NCBI GenBank assembly: GCA_029851415.1
Contig: CM056742.1
Location: 81,086,748-81,150,747 of the forward strand
Source: Eretmocerus hayati
Taxonomy: Eukaryota; Arthropoda; Insecta; Hymenoptera; Aphelinidae
Reading direction: 5' to 3'
Length of the DNA: 64,000 nt
Shown: one piece after another, positions 1 to 12,112 of the stretch
How the letters are laid out: each line of letters begins with the position of its first letter
Position numbering within the stretch: position 1 is the stretch's first letter
Made by a program: the position numbers and the translations under genes
Notes under the pieces: model-generated
What the model was told of the DNA's origin: nothing
What the model saw: the letters and a program-made list of their open reading frames with translations, nothing else
Database searches by the model: none

Positions 1-127
1 GACACTAACCGAGGACCAGTACAGGACCACATCGACACCCGCCTAGAACTGATAGAGGACCAGATTGACACTCGGTCAGAACGGTGACAGGACCAGATCG
101 ACACTTGTCGCGGACCGGCGCAGGACC
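1..127. repeat. Degenerate minisatellite
   Basis: A short motif, roughly AGGACCAGATCGACAC, recurs about every 25-40 bases with variants such as AGGACCACATCGACACC and AGGACCAGATTGACAC. The array runs off the left edge, so its full size is unknown. No coding potential is visible. Confidence 0.6.
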
Positions 128-178
128 TTACGTGATTTTATCATGTACTTCCAGGTAGAGTTATGATAATTCCCGCAG

Positions 179-323
179 GCATTTGAAATTTCCGCGAATG
201 CAATTGCTCGTTCCATTCATGAAATTACAACTTCGATTGAGAGATTGAGATTTCTGAGAGCTTTTGAATGCAATCAAGCACGTGAAGGAAGATTGAAGTG
301 GGCCGAAGATATTGGCAAACCGG
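179..323 (+). CDS. Possible internal exon, unrecognised protein
   Basis: This 145-bp open stretch is bounded by an acceptor-like CCCGCAG and a donor-like GGTGAGAG. It begins in phase 0 and leaves one base for the next exon. The predicted 48-residue peptide is charged and helix-prone, and includes RLRFLRAFECNQAREG. I do not recognise the family. The pyrimidine tract before the acceptor is poor and no neighbouring exon was found in the window, so this may be chance. Confidence 0.2.
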
Positions 324-904
324 GTGAGAGGGGGCATCTTGGTTACACTCACTTCGGTGATACTAATTTGGCATCATTTACTGCACAAGTACGATGCGCT
401 AAAGCTGTGCCGTTCTGGGATACTGCCGGCTGCCTCTCTGCCCAATACAGCACGCCGTCAGCTTCTGCTGCCACGTGCGTGCAAGGCTCCCTGGATGTTT
501 TGCGCAGCGGCCGCTACTCAAGATGGACCTCGAATATGCCGTTGCACACAGAACAAATCCACAGAAAATACGACACTTGGCACATAAATATCCTCGATAC
601 ACGCTTGCAAAAAACAGCAGGCCACATGGCGTCCAACCTCGCGGGAATGTTATCGCGAGCCATCCAGGCAGAATCCAGCCACAATTCAAACACAGTAACT
701 CACACGGCATAGATTATTCACTGCTCCCACTCGTTCCCGGTTGTGTGAAAATAAACTCGCACAATGCGCGCACGTGGCTGAACCTCGGCTAAACTCTTGC
801 ACGCTGGCAGTAAACTAGCAGACGAGCGGGAATGCCGAATGTGAACAATGGCGTTACAAGCGTTACAAAAAGCTTCACGGACGCACATAATTTTTTTTCG
901 TTAG
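324..904. other. No gene recognised
   Basis: Mixed sequence with a few weak overlapping open frames on both strands, none with a recognisable motif. The 400-700 part is somewhat more GC-rich than its surroundings. Confidence 0.5.
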
Positions 905-1850
905 TCAAATTGTACGAAGTCTCAATGGGCGGAAAGGCCGACAACGTATCGTTTTTGAGTAATCGTGACAAAAGTCGCCCGAGCTTGCAAGCTAAAATAG
1001 GGTTATGCCATGTTTACAATATGCACTACGCACTCGAACTCCTCGTTAGATCGTTCATTTTCCATCGTGTGAGACCCGCAATATATTTACAAAAGATATG
1101 GAAAGTAATTCGAGATTATTCGCTCTTGGCTCTTCTAAGGTTGCATTGAGAAATAATCGAAAATCGCTCAAATTTGGAAGAGCAAACGAAGGGATTGTCT
1201 GCAAGTCCAACAAAGTTGTGATATAGCTCGCCCTTGCTCGGAAAAGTACTCGAAGGAGAGCTTTAAAATAGGTCTTTCATAATCAACAGGCTTTGTCAAT
1301 CCCTGAGCGACTATCTCATGCGAAATACCAGTTTCCTTTAAAAGATCGATTTATTGAATTTCCGAAAACATTTGCCAGCACTCATCCCATATAGATGCGT
1401 GCGGCATTCATTGAATGCCTGCGAATCTTTGACTAGAACATGGTGATTCTTTTTGAAGAAGCTCTCTCCAGGGAAGCTTCTCTGAAGCCTTTTCCTTGGT
1501 GCATTACTGAACAAGGGCGAGCTATTTCACAGTTCTGCTGGACCTCTCCGGAAAATCCCTCCGACTTCTTTCTCTCGAACTCGAGCGATTTTGGGCTATT
1601 TTCTTTGTGAAGACCTTTGCAAAGCGAAGGTAAGAGAATATCGAACAATTAGTGAACTCCTTTGCAATTGAATTGCGAGTTTCACAAGATAGAATGAACA
1701 GGCTAAGATAGAATTCTAACGCGTACAGTATCTCGTAAACATCGCATAACCCTACTTTAGCTTGCAAGCCCAAGCAACTTTCATAACGAATTACTCAAAA
1801 GCGATACGTTATTGGTTCTTGCGCCCATTGAGTGTTTCATTCAGCTCGTG
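905..1850. repeat. Foldback (inverted-repeat) element relic
   Basis: Two arms are diverged reverse complements: about 905-1290 and about 1437-1850. Landmarks are GCTTGCAAGCTAAAATAGGG at about 982 against its complement near 1750, and the shared stretch TAGCTCGCCCTTG near 1225 and its complement near 1515. Arm identity is about 70-75% by eye. Short frames on both strands here are mirror images of each other. Ends and target duplication could not be fixed. Confidence 0.6.
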
Positions 1851-3530
1851 GAAATCTATCGTTCGATTACCAAATGGACAGGATTAGCTGAAACCCAAAA
1901 TCGTATGATTCATGGCGGGGTCCTCCCGCGATCTTTCTGATGGTGTGCTTGAAATTTCGCCCCGATCGATATTCGCTGAAATAGCAAAAATATGCTCGTG
2001 AAAATTCATTCACAGTTCCGCAACAAAGAGAGTTATCGTGATTTTGACCACATCAATCGATTCCGGAGGGATTTTTACGTCGGAAATGTGTTTGTCGCAC
2101 GGATTTTATACGATCTCCAACATTCCCCAAACCATAATCGGTAGTCAACAAAATCCGCCAACTTATCTCTGTCAGTTGGTATGTTGGCAAGTCCGCCCTA
2201 GGGATTCCGTATGGATAGAATGCGCCTTGTCGGTTAATATTGTTAATATATATCGTCCTTGCAACTGGATGATAATACACCGAAATGGAATATCGGCAAA
2301 ATGGAAAGTACGAACCTACGAATTGTTTTGGTATGGTGCAGTCTCGAGGCCTTGATGGCCTTATGAGTGGTTCCAAGAGCTTCCTCAGATGATACTTCAA
2401 TGGGAATATGCGAAACTTTATAATTTTTCAACCATGCATCGATATAGCATGGACTGATGACGGAAGCATGTACCACGAGTACTCATCACGACATCAAATC
2501 GCTGCTTTAATGCATAACTCTTTGAATTCCAGGGGATCGATCGCATGAGAACAGCATGAAGCTCGGAGGATGGTATCAAGAAACCCAAGCAATACTGGAT
2601 CGAAGCGTATAACGAATTCGAAAAGATTTTTTCCGACGCAGAAGTGACTCTCATACACTCTGATAATTCGAATCATCATGGTTGATTCGTTTAGAATTGG
2701 TTCATGAGTTTACAGTGAGACTGCTGGTGGTTCCGATATATCTCGACCAACACATTAAAGTAATGATACCCCAAGGCATCACTGGTACATAATACATTAG
2801 ATGAAAATTTAACACTGATGACATACGTGTTATTTAAATCTCGAAAAGTAACTCGCGAATCAGAAGGGATTATTATTAGTTATACGACTTTGAATGATTC
2901 ATGTTGAGATTGAATTGAAGAATCCACGTGAAAATCTGTGTTAACGGGAATATCCTTAAATTTCTCATCCCAATGAAACTATGGGCATATTTCCGGATCA
3001 ATCATAAAGCATCCAAGACTTCCAGAAAATTAACCATCCTAAGAGCTAATATCGATGATATTCTAGTTAAAGAGAGGTATTGGAACATTACCGAACGGAG
3101 AACAACTTCCCGATTCCATCGAGGAAATCCAAAATGATACCGGTCGAGATGATATTCGCTCCGAGATTCAGCGGAGCGCCAGGTAATGACTGGTTTTGGA
3201 ACTACAACAGGCGTACTGCAGGGTGACGTCATGCTGCGCCATGTCGATAGCAATATTGTGATGTACAGAGTTAATATAGGGACCCCCTACAATAAGTATT
3301 TGTCCGTGTTGTCACTAGTTTTGAGACGTCTATACTTCTTCCAAAAGTTGATGATCCGCGCACCATATTTTTGAACTATCGTACAATGAACATGAAGGAA
3401 AGGAACTGTGATTTGAAGGGCCGTCGCTAGAAGAACACGGTATGAGCAATCAATCGCAACATCACGCAGTTGCAACGCAGAACGAGTCATGATAAGCGAT
3501 GATGTAATATACACGCGGAGCTGCGTCAAC
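1851..3530. other. Anonymous intergenic or intronic DNA
   Basis: No gene, tandem array or clear inverted repeat recognised. Open frames up to 115 codons overlap on opposite strands and have no motif. Confidence 0.4.
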
Positions 3531-3544
3531 AATGACTCATCACG

Positions 3545-4065
3545 TAGTGGCCACATCAACAACGACACGTAAACAACAGCAAGACCACGCATATGCGCAT
3601 TAACGGTATACATCAAAGAGAGCGGCATGCGTCATGGCCACATCAGCAACGACACGTAAACAACAGCAAGGCCACGCATATGCGCAGGAACGGTACGCAT
3701 CAACCAGAGCCGCTGCGCACATAGCGAGGCAGCACATACCACACAGCCTGGGGACAGCCGCTGTATGGAGCCGGTGCGCATATAGTGAGATGGCATAACG
3801 GAGTCAAGGTGACTCATCTATGCCAACACGCAGCGCGAGGCAGCACATCAAAGGCATACCGACGGTGGTGAGTGACAGCTGAAGGATGCTGCGCCATAGC
3901 GTCGCCACTACTCTGAGTCAACAGGCGGTACATCAAAGGCATAGCGACGTCGGACGCTGTGCCATAGCGTCGCCACTACTCTGAGTCGACAGGTGGCACA
4001 TCAAAGGCATACCAACGTTGGTGAGTGACAGCTGAACGACGCTGGGCCACAGCTCTCTGTCAACA
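3545..4065. repeat. Clustered direct repeats, possible U3 enhancer region
   Basis: Two copies of a segment (GGCCACATCAACAACGACAC and its near twin) start at about 3549 and 3636, 87 bp apart. Three further copies of a unit beginning ACATCAAAGGCATA start near 3847, 3911 and 3988 and share GCGTCGCCACTACTCTGAGT. The cluster lies directly upstream of the TATA/poly(A) module at 4170-4320, as U3 repeats do in LTRs. Confidence 0.55.
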
Positions 4066-4420
4066 AGCGGCTCACATCAATCACGCCAGCACGTAACCAT
4101 GGAGCACGTGTCCCACATGACACTACGTCACAGCAACTACGCCAGCGCATGGACTGCGCATGGCGAGAGTATATAAGAGGCGCTTACCTTGCCAGCCGGC
4201 TCTTAGTCTTGTCTTGGCCTTAACCGATCTCAGTCTTGAGTCTAACGTACGGGCCGTATTTGTTCATGGATGTATCGTACTATGATGATTCGCATACGTT
4301 ATCTATGGTTGATTAATAAACGAAATCTTATCAAATCCCGCGTCAGTTTCGTTCAGCTTCCTTGGTTTTCAAGCCTTAATCAGACTACGAACCCTGCTCT
4401 ACTTTAAGTGCACTGAAGCA
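4065..4420 (+). mobile_element. LTR-like TATA/poly(A) module (possible solo LTR)
   Basis: A good TATA box (TATATAAG, 4170-4177) is followed about 145 bp later by AATAAA (4315-4320), with repeat-rich DNA upstream. The same spacing logic is seen in the proven LTR at 15683, where the TATA and poly(A) signals are about 240 bp apart. No second copy, primer-binding site or target duplication was found, so this is a solo LTR or fragment at best. A Pol II promoter of another kind is possible. Confidence 0.3.
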
Positions 4421-5104
4421 GAGTGAAGTCGGCGAACGCAAGCAGAATAGCTAAGCCCATAATTGCAGCAGAAGCCTAACGCTCCTCGCGCATTTCTTGC
4501 GCCGTCTCTTGAAAAATCCCCACCAACATTCATAACAATATTGAGCGCAATCGAGCGTGCACAGGGAGGTGCAGCATAGGCGCAGACGGGGTTTTCGCGA
4601 TATTGGGAGATAACGGGAGCTCGAACCTGCTAACAGTCAGTGACAAAGTTGTTGGAAATTCAATTACGAAGATTTTGAGATGTTGTGGATATCAATCAGA
4701 GCAATATTGAAAGATTCTCGAAGCTTATGAAAATTCAAGCCGTCTGCTGAACAGTACGCCAGCGTAGTGGATGCGGTGGCCACGGGTCGCGCACATTCGC
4801 CCGTTTTGAATTCCAAAAGCGCGCGTCCCAGAGCGAATACCGGGTAGATCACGTTGCATTGAACGAAGTATCCGAAGTATTTGAATGATAAGGAACCATC
4901 CACGGATCTGCAGAAAAACTGACACCTAGCAGTAGATCACCCCGACCCAAAATCTTGAGTTAGGCCCATGTGATGAATTTTTGGCCCTTCTTAATGTTAT
5001 CAGCGCACTCAGAATCATCAATATTTATTGCTTCGCTCGGATTCTGGACCAGAAGTCAGTAGAATTCCAATGCAGGGATATTCATAATATAGTACTGGGA
5101 GAAA
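4421..5104. other. No gene recognised
   Basis: Moderately GC-rich to about 4.9 kb, then AT-rich. No motif-bearing frame was seen. Confidence 0.4.
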
Positions 5105-5640
5105 GCTTTACCCCGTGAGTTACAGTAGCTGTTCGAGCGCTCTCGCGCGTTTTCCTGCCTTTCACTATATTTCACTGTGGTATGAACCTCCGGGTAAAGT
5201 CAGAAAAAATTTGCAAGATATATATTTTGACGTAAGATTTTCCACTCTTCCAATTGCCGAGGTCAAAATTTCGGAAACCTACCAAAAAGCCTTGAAAATG
5301 ACCAAAAACCTCCAAAAACGTCTTCTTCGACGAAACCGTGTATACCACAGAAATTTTACTGAAGAATGTAATAAATTTGTTCCGCATAAAAATTTGCATG
5401 AATTGCTCCTTTCCGAGTCACAGTGGCTTTTCGAGCGCTCGCAAGCATTTTCCTGTTTTTCACTATATTTCACTGTAGTACGGACCTCTGGATAGGGCCA
5501 AGAAATTTTCTCAAGACAAATTTTGATGCTAAATTCCCCGCTCATTCGATTGCCGAGGATAAAGGATTAAGATTCTACATCTCAAAACCTACAATTTCCC
5601 GCCTTAAAACATGCAGATATCAAACGTTCTCAGGATAATG
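5105..5640. repeat. Tandem duplication, ~299-bp period
   Basis: Two units start with AGTTACAGTAGCTGTTCGAG (5118) and AGTCACAGTGGCTTTTCGAG (5417). They share TTTCACTATATTTCACTGT and a segment around CAATTGCCGAGG. Related sequence occurs in inverted orientation near 13.56-13.78 kb, so the unit belongs to a dispersed repeat family. The frames spanning it on both strands are repeat-derived. Confidence 0.65.
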
Positions 5641-5699
5641 ATAATTGTCTGCATAATCGTATAATAGTCACTAGTGTGGAGTGAGCATTGAAAAAAAAA

Positions 5700-6340
5700 C
5701 ACCTTCTACAAATTCGAATCCGAGGCCACTATCGAATTCCTCGAAAAAATGCGCACCGATGCATCACAATAGTAAATATTGCACTCCAGTCAAGTTTTCG
5801 GCGAGTTTTCCACCTGATTAGTGTTCGGAATGCTACTTGACCTTCTAGTGACCTCCGGAAGTCATTTTTAAAAATTCTATCAAGACTCTCATCTCGACGT
5901 GAAGTTTTTCGTTCTCCCTGATGCCACAGTGCGATTTTTGATAAACCCAGTAAAAAATCTAAATGACCTCGGTCTGAATAAAAAAAAATAAATAACCCCG
6001 GTACTGTTTGATAATCGACCTCAAGGTCGAATCAAAGGTCACCATTGGATTTCTCGGAAGAAATGCTCAAAGTGTGCTCATCCATCTCAATAGTGGATTC
6101 TGTACTCCAGTTGAGTTATTGGAGAGTATCCCACCCGATCAGTGTCCGGAGTGCTACTTGACCTTGTAGCAACCTCTGAAGGTCGTTTTTGAAAATTCTG
6201 TCGAAAAATATTCTGACGTGGAATTGCCCGCTTCATCTGATGCCGGAGTGAGATTTTTGATCAACCAATCACAATGGCCTTGGTATGGGCTGAGAATCGA
6301 CCTCCAGGTCAAATCCAAGGTCACCATTGGATTCATTCTC
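5700..6340. repeat. Tandem duplication, ~321-bp period
   Basis: Two diverged units (landmarks GCACTCCAG at 5781 and GTACTCCAG at 6102) share TGCTACTTGACCTT, GATGCC, GGAGTGAGATTTTTGAT and similar stretches, with a third partial unit at the right end. Non-coding, with no terminal signature. Confidence 0.6.
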
Positions 6341-6431
6341 CTCGACCTCTCCAACACTTGTCTGAGTCCAGGAGCTTCTCTGAACGAGTAGGAACACCAG
6401 AATCTGGTCCTGATACCAGGAAGCCACCTCC

Positions 6432-6716
6432 TCGCAGCGCCCTCTCAGAACGCTCGAAAATATCGGGAACATGGACGAGAGAATGGTACTCAATGGAGTA
6501 GGAAAGGCCCACGAGCAGAGCGGGGGGCTATCACCGAAGCAATCTGAATTCCGGAAAGAGCGCAGCACGGTGCATGCAATCGAGACGGTCCGAGAGCGAG
6601 TGCAATCGGCGGTAGAGGACCCATACGAACGGAGAGGAGGCGTTCGCGCCAACATTGCGTTGAACATCGAGAGCGCATTCACCTGTGCGAGCTGGGATCG
6701 AGTCCACGAATCCTAG
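6432..6716 (+). pseudogene. R1/jockey-type non-LTR retrotransposon RT fragment
   Basis: The plus-strand frame that includes 6471-6716 carries the N-terminal finger region of a non-LTR reverse transcriptase. An SQRPLRTLENIGNMDERM stretch matches the family's RP-x-CLL-x-T-x-GK-x2-ER region. SPKQSEFRKERSTVHAIETV matches the QxGFRKGRSTxDAI motif. NIESAFTCASWDRV matches the DVxNAFNSASWDxI motif, where the first catalytic Asp would lie; that Asp is replaced (NIES). A stop follows the last motif. The remainder downstream (about 6750-6900) looks degraded and no YxDD was found. This is a dead 5'-truncated fragment. Recognition is from motif memory. Confidence 0.65.
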
Positions 6717-7004
6717 GCAGGTAGGGGGCCTCACTCCCTTTCAGCCATCACGAGTAACTATCTGCGGACCAGGACCCTGGTGTACATATCTGACGAGGGA
6801 ATATAGGCTTCCATATTCCAGGTCCCTTTTGTCTCCACCCTGGTCCCATCCGTGGGAGTGGATCAGGAATACGCCCCTCCAGCTTGTTGGTACGGAAGAA
6901 CGCCATCACAAGGCCATGGAAGGCTCTGCAATGACTGCTTTCCCTCACCAAGTACCGGATTTCGGGCTCAACCCCCAGCACAAGGCCGACCCCACACCTC
7001 GGTC

Positions 7005-9445
7005 GGGGCTTTCAAATCATCACTCGATGGATACGAACGATCGTGACTTTCTTGCTCGAGGGAATTTCTGAGAACGCCAAGCGTCGAATCAAAATTCTTC
7101 GTATGTTCTCATTTAAAGTATTCCTTCCCATCAAAACCTTTCAAGTTGCAACTTCGAATTAGACGTGCCTTGAAGGTTTTTGGTTCGGATCAGAGTAATC
7201 GGACATCGGGCTATGTAAAATCAGCAGATTTGATGATTAATTAGCTCGCAAAAACCAAATTACAAAAATTCACATCATTTGAAATTCTCGCGAGCATGAA
7301 AGTCACGATCGATCGTATTGATCCAGTGATATTTTAATTCTCATATCCACCCATTGAAGACCGAGATGAAACATATCAAAAATCATATAAGAATTGCGGG
7401 TTGATAAGATCTTTCTCGCAGGCGGTTGCGTATGAGCGACTTTCATTTATAGGGAAGATGGGAAATCTCGAACACCAAGCCACTTAGGCTAAGTGCCGTC
7501 GGGGAGTAACCTGACAGATCCCTTCAGTTCTCCCGAAGAGCCGGATCTGTCGAGGAAAGGCGAAACACACCAACACCGAAAGTAGAATCGAATTCTTCCG
7601 TATGTTCTCATTTCGAATCATTCCTTTTCATCTTCGTCAAAACCCTTCAAGTTGCAACTTCGCATTAGAGGTGCCTCGAAGGTAAATGGGTCAAATCGGA
7701 GTAATCCGATATCGAGCTATGCGAAATAAGCAGATCTGCTGAATAACCAGCTGTCAAAGGCGAAATTACAAAAATTCACATCATTTGAAATTCCCGCGAG
7801 CATAAAAGTCACGATCGTTCATACCGATTGAGTGAGGATTCAATTAAAATATCCATCGGTTGTCGGGCTACAAACGACCGAGATGAAACATATTAAAATT
7901 CGTAAGGGAATTGCGGGTTGAAGAGACCTTCCTCGCAAGCGGTTGCGTATGAGCGACTCTCATATGAGCAAATCCACGAAACTCGGTGATTCGTGCGTTA
8001 CGCCCTTGGTGCACCGATTTTTCGAACCAATGGCTATATATCAACTCTGCGACAAAGCAGACACCTCTTCTAGGATCCTCAAACCAAGTTGTGACGAGCT
8101 CAAGACTCAAAACTGAAATAGAACGGAATAGCGGGCCATCAAATTTGAAAAATCACGAAATTTCGCGCGTGACATGACTTCTTTCTCTCAGTGTTAAGGT
8201 CGGCACTTGGATACAGTCTGGGATATCGGCATGATTCCTGCGGGAAAATGACCCCCTAATCTGAGGCTACAACCACCTGGAAGCCCAAGAATGTGCCTTT
8301 AACAGGTGGGGAACTATCTTATGTTGATGACGCGTGACTCCTTTTTGGACAGAAAAACAAATCGACGATATCTCCCTCTCTACGTCGACGCAGTCTGACC
8401 AATCATACCTCTGCGAATGACATTTGCTTCTTCATCAAAGAACGAAAAAATTTAGTTGGTTCGGGTCCATGCACATCGAATTATGTTTGATTGGCAAGCA
8501 CATTACGCTTTCAGAAAAAAAACGTGATCGCTTCATGAAATCATGTTTTTTAAGACGCACACGAACAAGACGAGTGAAACCGATCCGGTTTCGCTTGTGA
8601 TCTCTCGCTCCTATCGTATTCGATACCAAGTAAGTGACGGCGTGATCCAATATTCCGTTTTTCAATCGTACGAGCTACTTTCCCCATTTTTGAAGGGGAT
8701 TTTCGGGAATTACAATGCTGAAAAACTCTTGAATAGCGTGTATATCCTCCAATAATCTCCTTGATTTTCCGGGTGATGAGTTCGATACTTCCCATCCCCG
8801 TCAGCGGTCCATTGGGTCATGATGGAGTGTATCCGTGTATCTAGCAATAGCATTGCTCTCATGGCCATTTCCGGGGTTTCCTGTTCCAACTCACGCCGTC
8901 TCGTAAAAATCGGTCACGCGAGTGGATTTGAGTTCTAGATACCGATAACCTAGAGTATGTAAAACCCGAGTAATGTGCGATGGAAAAAATTTCCAAAATC
9001 TCTCTCCCCCGAAATCACCACGTTTCGTGGATTTGCTCATATTCGAGGAAGATCAAAAATCTCGATCACCGAGTTACTTAGGCTAGGTATCGTCGGGGAC
9101 TAACCTGACAGATCCCTTCAGTCCCACTGAATAGCCGGATCCGTCGAGAAAAGGCGAAATGCACCATCACGAAGCGTGGAATCATATTCTTTCGTATGTT
9201 CCTGTTCAAATTATTCCTTTTCATCGAAATCCTCCAAGATGCAACTTCGCAAAAGAGGTTCCTTGGAGGTACATGGTTCGATTTGAAGTTATCCGATACC
9301 GAGCTATGTGAAATCAGCCGATATGCTGATTGACTTTCTCGCAAAGGCCAAATTACGAAAATTGACATTATTTGAGCTCTCCGCTAGCAAGAAAGTCACG
9401 ATCGTTTGTATCGATCGAGTGATGATTTAATTCAAACGTCCTCGA
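7005..9445. repeat. Repeat mosaic with inverted ends
   Basis: A module containing CGTATGTTCTCATTT, GTTGCAACTTCG, TGACAGATCCCTTCAG and AAAGTCACGATCG occurs at about 7080-7320 (partial), 7460-7830 and 9055-9410. The outer limits are inverted: TCATCACTCGATGGATACGA near 7015 against TATCGATCGAGTGATGA near 9407-9423. An inner inverted pair (CATATGAGCAAATCCACGAA near 7961 and its complement near 9025) suggests a second nested foldback. No transposase remains. Confidence 0.55.
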
Positions 9446-9456
9446 GTAACTCCACA

Positions 9457-11763
9457 TATGTATGGGCCAGATCAGTGAATTCCTGCAAATTCGTCCGCAT
9501 GGCCCCCGTGGATCTTCCCGCCTAATTTTCCACATGAAAGTAGGCACCAGAAATAGTACTTCCCCAGAGTTTGAGGCCCCAAAAGGATTTTTTACGCCCG
9601 CTACGATTCTTCGAAGTTTCAAAAAAGGCCTCTTTAGCGTTTTTTGAAAAAATCGCCAAATCGATCAGGAAAATCGTAGTGAATCGTGCTGGATCGCATT
9701 TTCTTCGCTCCAACGTCAACTTTAGCGGAGGGGGGGGGGGGGGGGGATGCGCAAGACTCTAAAAACCGAATGCGTTTAGTCTACACGACGATGCTCAGAG
9801 TCACTTTTTTCGATTTTTAGATCATTTTGAAATGGATGCTCTTCCGAGGCATCTGAATCTTCTTCCATCTCACTTAACTAATCTTCTTTGTCTTAGAGAA
9901 CCCCATGATTTACGCCCTTGCACGTCCAAATCAATTGGATTCGGTCGAGGTTATGTACTTTGGAAGATGGTGAGTTATTAAAAAACGCTCAATTTGTCCA
10001 GTTCGCCAAATCTATCGCCCTCCACTAATTGACTCGAAATTCGACACAGGTGTTCTTTCAAACATGCGGGAAAAATTCCGTGCTATGTTTCGGCCTCTCG
10101 ATGGACCTGTGAATTTTACAAACACCGTCATTTTTGCGGATTTCCGTGTAATTTTCGAAGCGGCTGCCACTCTCTTCCTGCGCATGCGCTCATCTGTACT
10201 GCTTCGGAAGTATTCTCAATCGATAGCCCTTGCCATTTCCTTCGAAATGAACCCCTGACAGAGTTACTTTGATGCAACTAAACAAGAGATCAAGCTATTT
10301 TAAGGCAGAAAAAAATCACGACTACCCAAATGGCAAGCCTCGGCCACCTCTTGTCACCCTGGAAACCTGTGAGTCTAGGTACTTTCGGCACTTGGAGCTT
10401 CTTCCTTCCTTAAGGAGGCATGAGCGCGTGGTGACGTACCAATACGGGGGCCCCGTGCTGAAGGCACGGGCCTCTCGAGCTCCTCGATACGCACTGACCG
10501 CAACACATGCATGTCCCGAGCTCACAGACATCCACAGCGCGCCCTCGCGCACGCGCACCATGATCGAGCGTCTGCTTTGCCGGTGCATTCTGGGAGATGC
10601 ATTGTTTGTCACATGAATAACTATTCATTTTGGTCGGCTTGACATATATTTCCCAACGGCAATATGTTTTTTGAGGTTTTATACGAGTCTATGTATTTTT
10701 TGGGATTTCTATGGTTCTTCGTTAGAGATCTATGAATTTTCCTGTGTTTACCCCCATAAGAACGCGTGCATAAGGAGCTAATTATCATAATTTTTTCCCT
10801 CTCTCAAGTGATCAGCAACCCCCTTTTTTCTTAATTGCTATGGATTTGTTGCTCGTTCAAGTATATTTGAGAATATTTTTGGCTCTACTATTCTTCGTCT
10901 CTACTCGCTCATGCCTCCTTAAAATAGCTAGATCTCTGGTTCAGTTGCATCAGAGCGACTATGTCATCAGGTCGTTTTGGAGGGGATTCTGAGGTTTATC
11001 AATTGAGGATACTCCCGGAGCAGTACAAATGTGCGCATGAGCAGGGAGAGAGTGGCAATCGCCTCAAAAACTACACGAAAATCCGCAAAAATGAGCGTGT
11101 TTGCGGAATTCATAGGTCCAACGGAAGGCCGAAACACAGCTCAAAATCCCTTCCACATGTTTGGGACACTTGGAGAAATACCTGTGTAAAGTTCTGAGTT
11201 GATTGGGGGAGAGTGATAGATTTGGCGAGCTGGACGAATTGAGCGTTTCCCAATAACTCGCCATCTCCCAATAGACATAACTTGGACCAAAATCGACTGG
11301 TTTGGACGTGCAAGAGCGCAAACCATAGAGTTCTCTAAAACAAAGAAAATGAATTGAGTGAGATGAAAGAAGAATCAGATGCCTCGGAAGAGCATCCATT
11401 TCAAAATGGTTCAAAAATCGAAAAAAGTGACTTCACGTATCGTCGTGTAGACTAAACGCATTAGGTTCTGAGAGTCTTGCATATCCTTCCCCTTTAAGTT
11501 GACATTGGGACAAAGAAAATGTGATCCTGCAGGCTTCGCTACGACGTTTCTAGTTGATTTGGCAATTTTACCAAGAATGCTAAGAAAGGCCTTTTTTAGA
11601 ACTTCAAAAAACTCTAGCCGGCGTAAGAGAGCTTTTTGGGGGCTGAAACTCTGGGAAAGTACCATTTTTGGTGCCTACTCTCATGTGAAAGATCGGCGGA
11701 AAGATCTGCAGGGGTCGTGCGCACGGATTCACTGAAATATACTGATCTGACCCGTATACATTC
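9457..11763. repeat. Foldback element, arms ~0.8 kb
   Basis: Left arm about 9457-10304 and right arm about 10915-11763 are diverged reverse complements. Examples are GTAGGCACCAGAAATAGTAC near 9540 with its complement near 11665, and ATGCTCTTCCGAGGCATCTG near 9836 with its complement near 11380. The 0.5-kb centre is GC-richer (about 10430-10620). A run of about 18 G at 9729-9746 lies in the left arm. All frames here are repeat shadows. Confidence 0.7.
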
Positions 11764-12112
11764 ATTCAATATCCCTCGTGTCGCTATCCCCAGTTTCCCC
11801 CTCCACGCACGAGATGCTGCGCAGCTGTATCGATTAGTGAGCACAAGCACTGCTCTTGCAGATGAGGAACCGTGTGATCTACAATTTGACAGAGAGTGTT
11901 TATGTAACATATTCATTGAATCTCCTACCCTCGTACTCCTCGTGTCCGTTCTCATCAGCGAATCGTCATATGTGTTGAGATTGACACACTTCCCGATGAA
12001 ACATGACAGAATAAATCCATCATTCCGCTCCTGTACGTGTATCCTCATTAGTATCATGTTCTTCCATTCTTCAATATAATTGTGATCATCGCTATTTTTC
12101 GTTCATTTGCAG
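11764..12112. other. Probable 3' part of the last intron of the UBAP2/lingerer gene
   Basis: No repeat family recognised. The segment ends in a convincing acceptor, with a T-rich stretch and ATTTGCAG at 12105-12112, immediately before the exon at 12113. Confidence 0.45.

Noticed and set aside
6685..7071. 128-codon frame as a continuation of the RT or a separate gene
   Set aside because: Out of frame with the RT motifs. Its C-terminal motif NHHSMDTNDRDFLA also appears in a minus-strand frame at 9368-9622 because the DNA is an inverted repeat.
9462..9762. Overlapping frames near 9.5-9.7 kb and their partners at 11.4-11.7 kb
   Set aside because: Similar peptides on opposite strands come from foldback arms. 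One crosses a homopolymer G run.
10305..10414. Firm piggyBac-type MITE call
   Set aside because: The TTAAG borders are suggestive but the ends are not inverted repeats of each other. Kept only as a finding.
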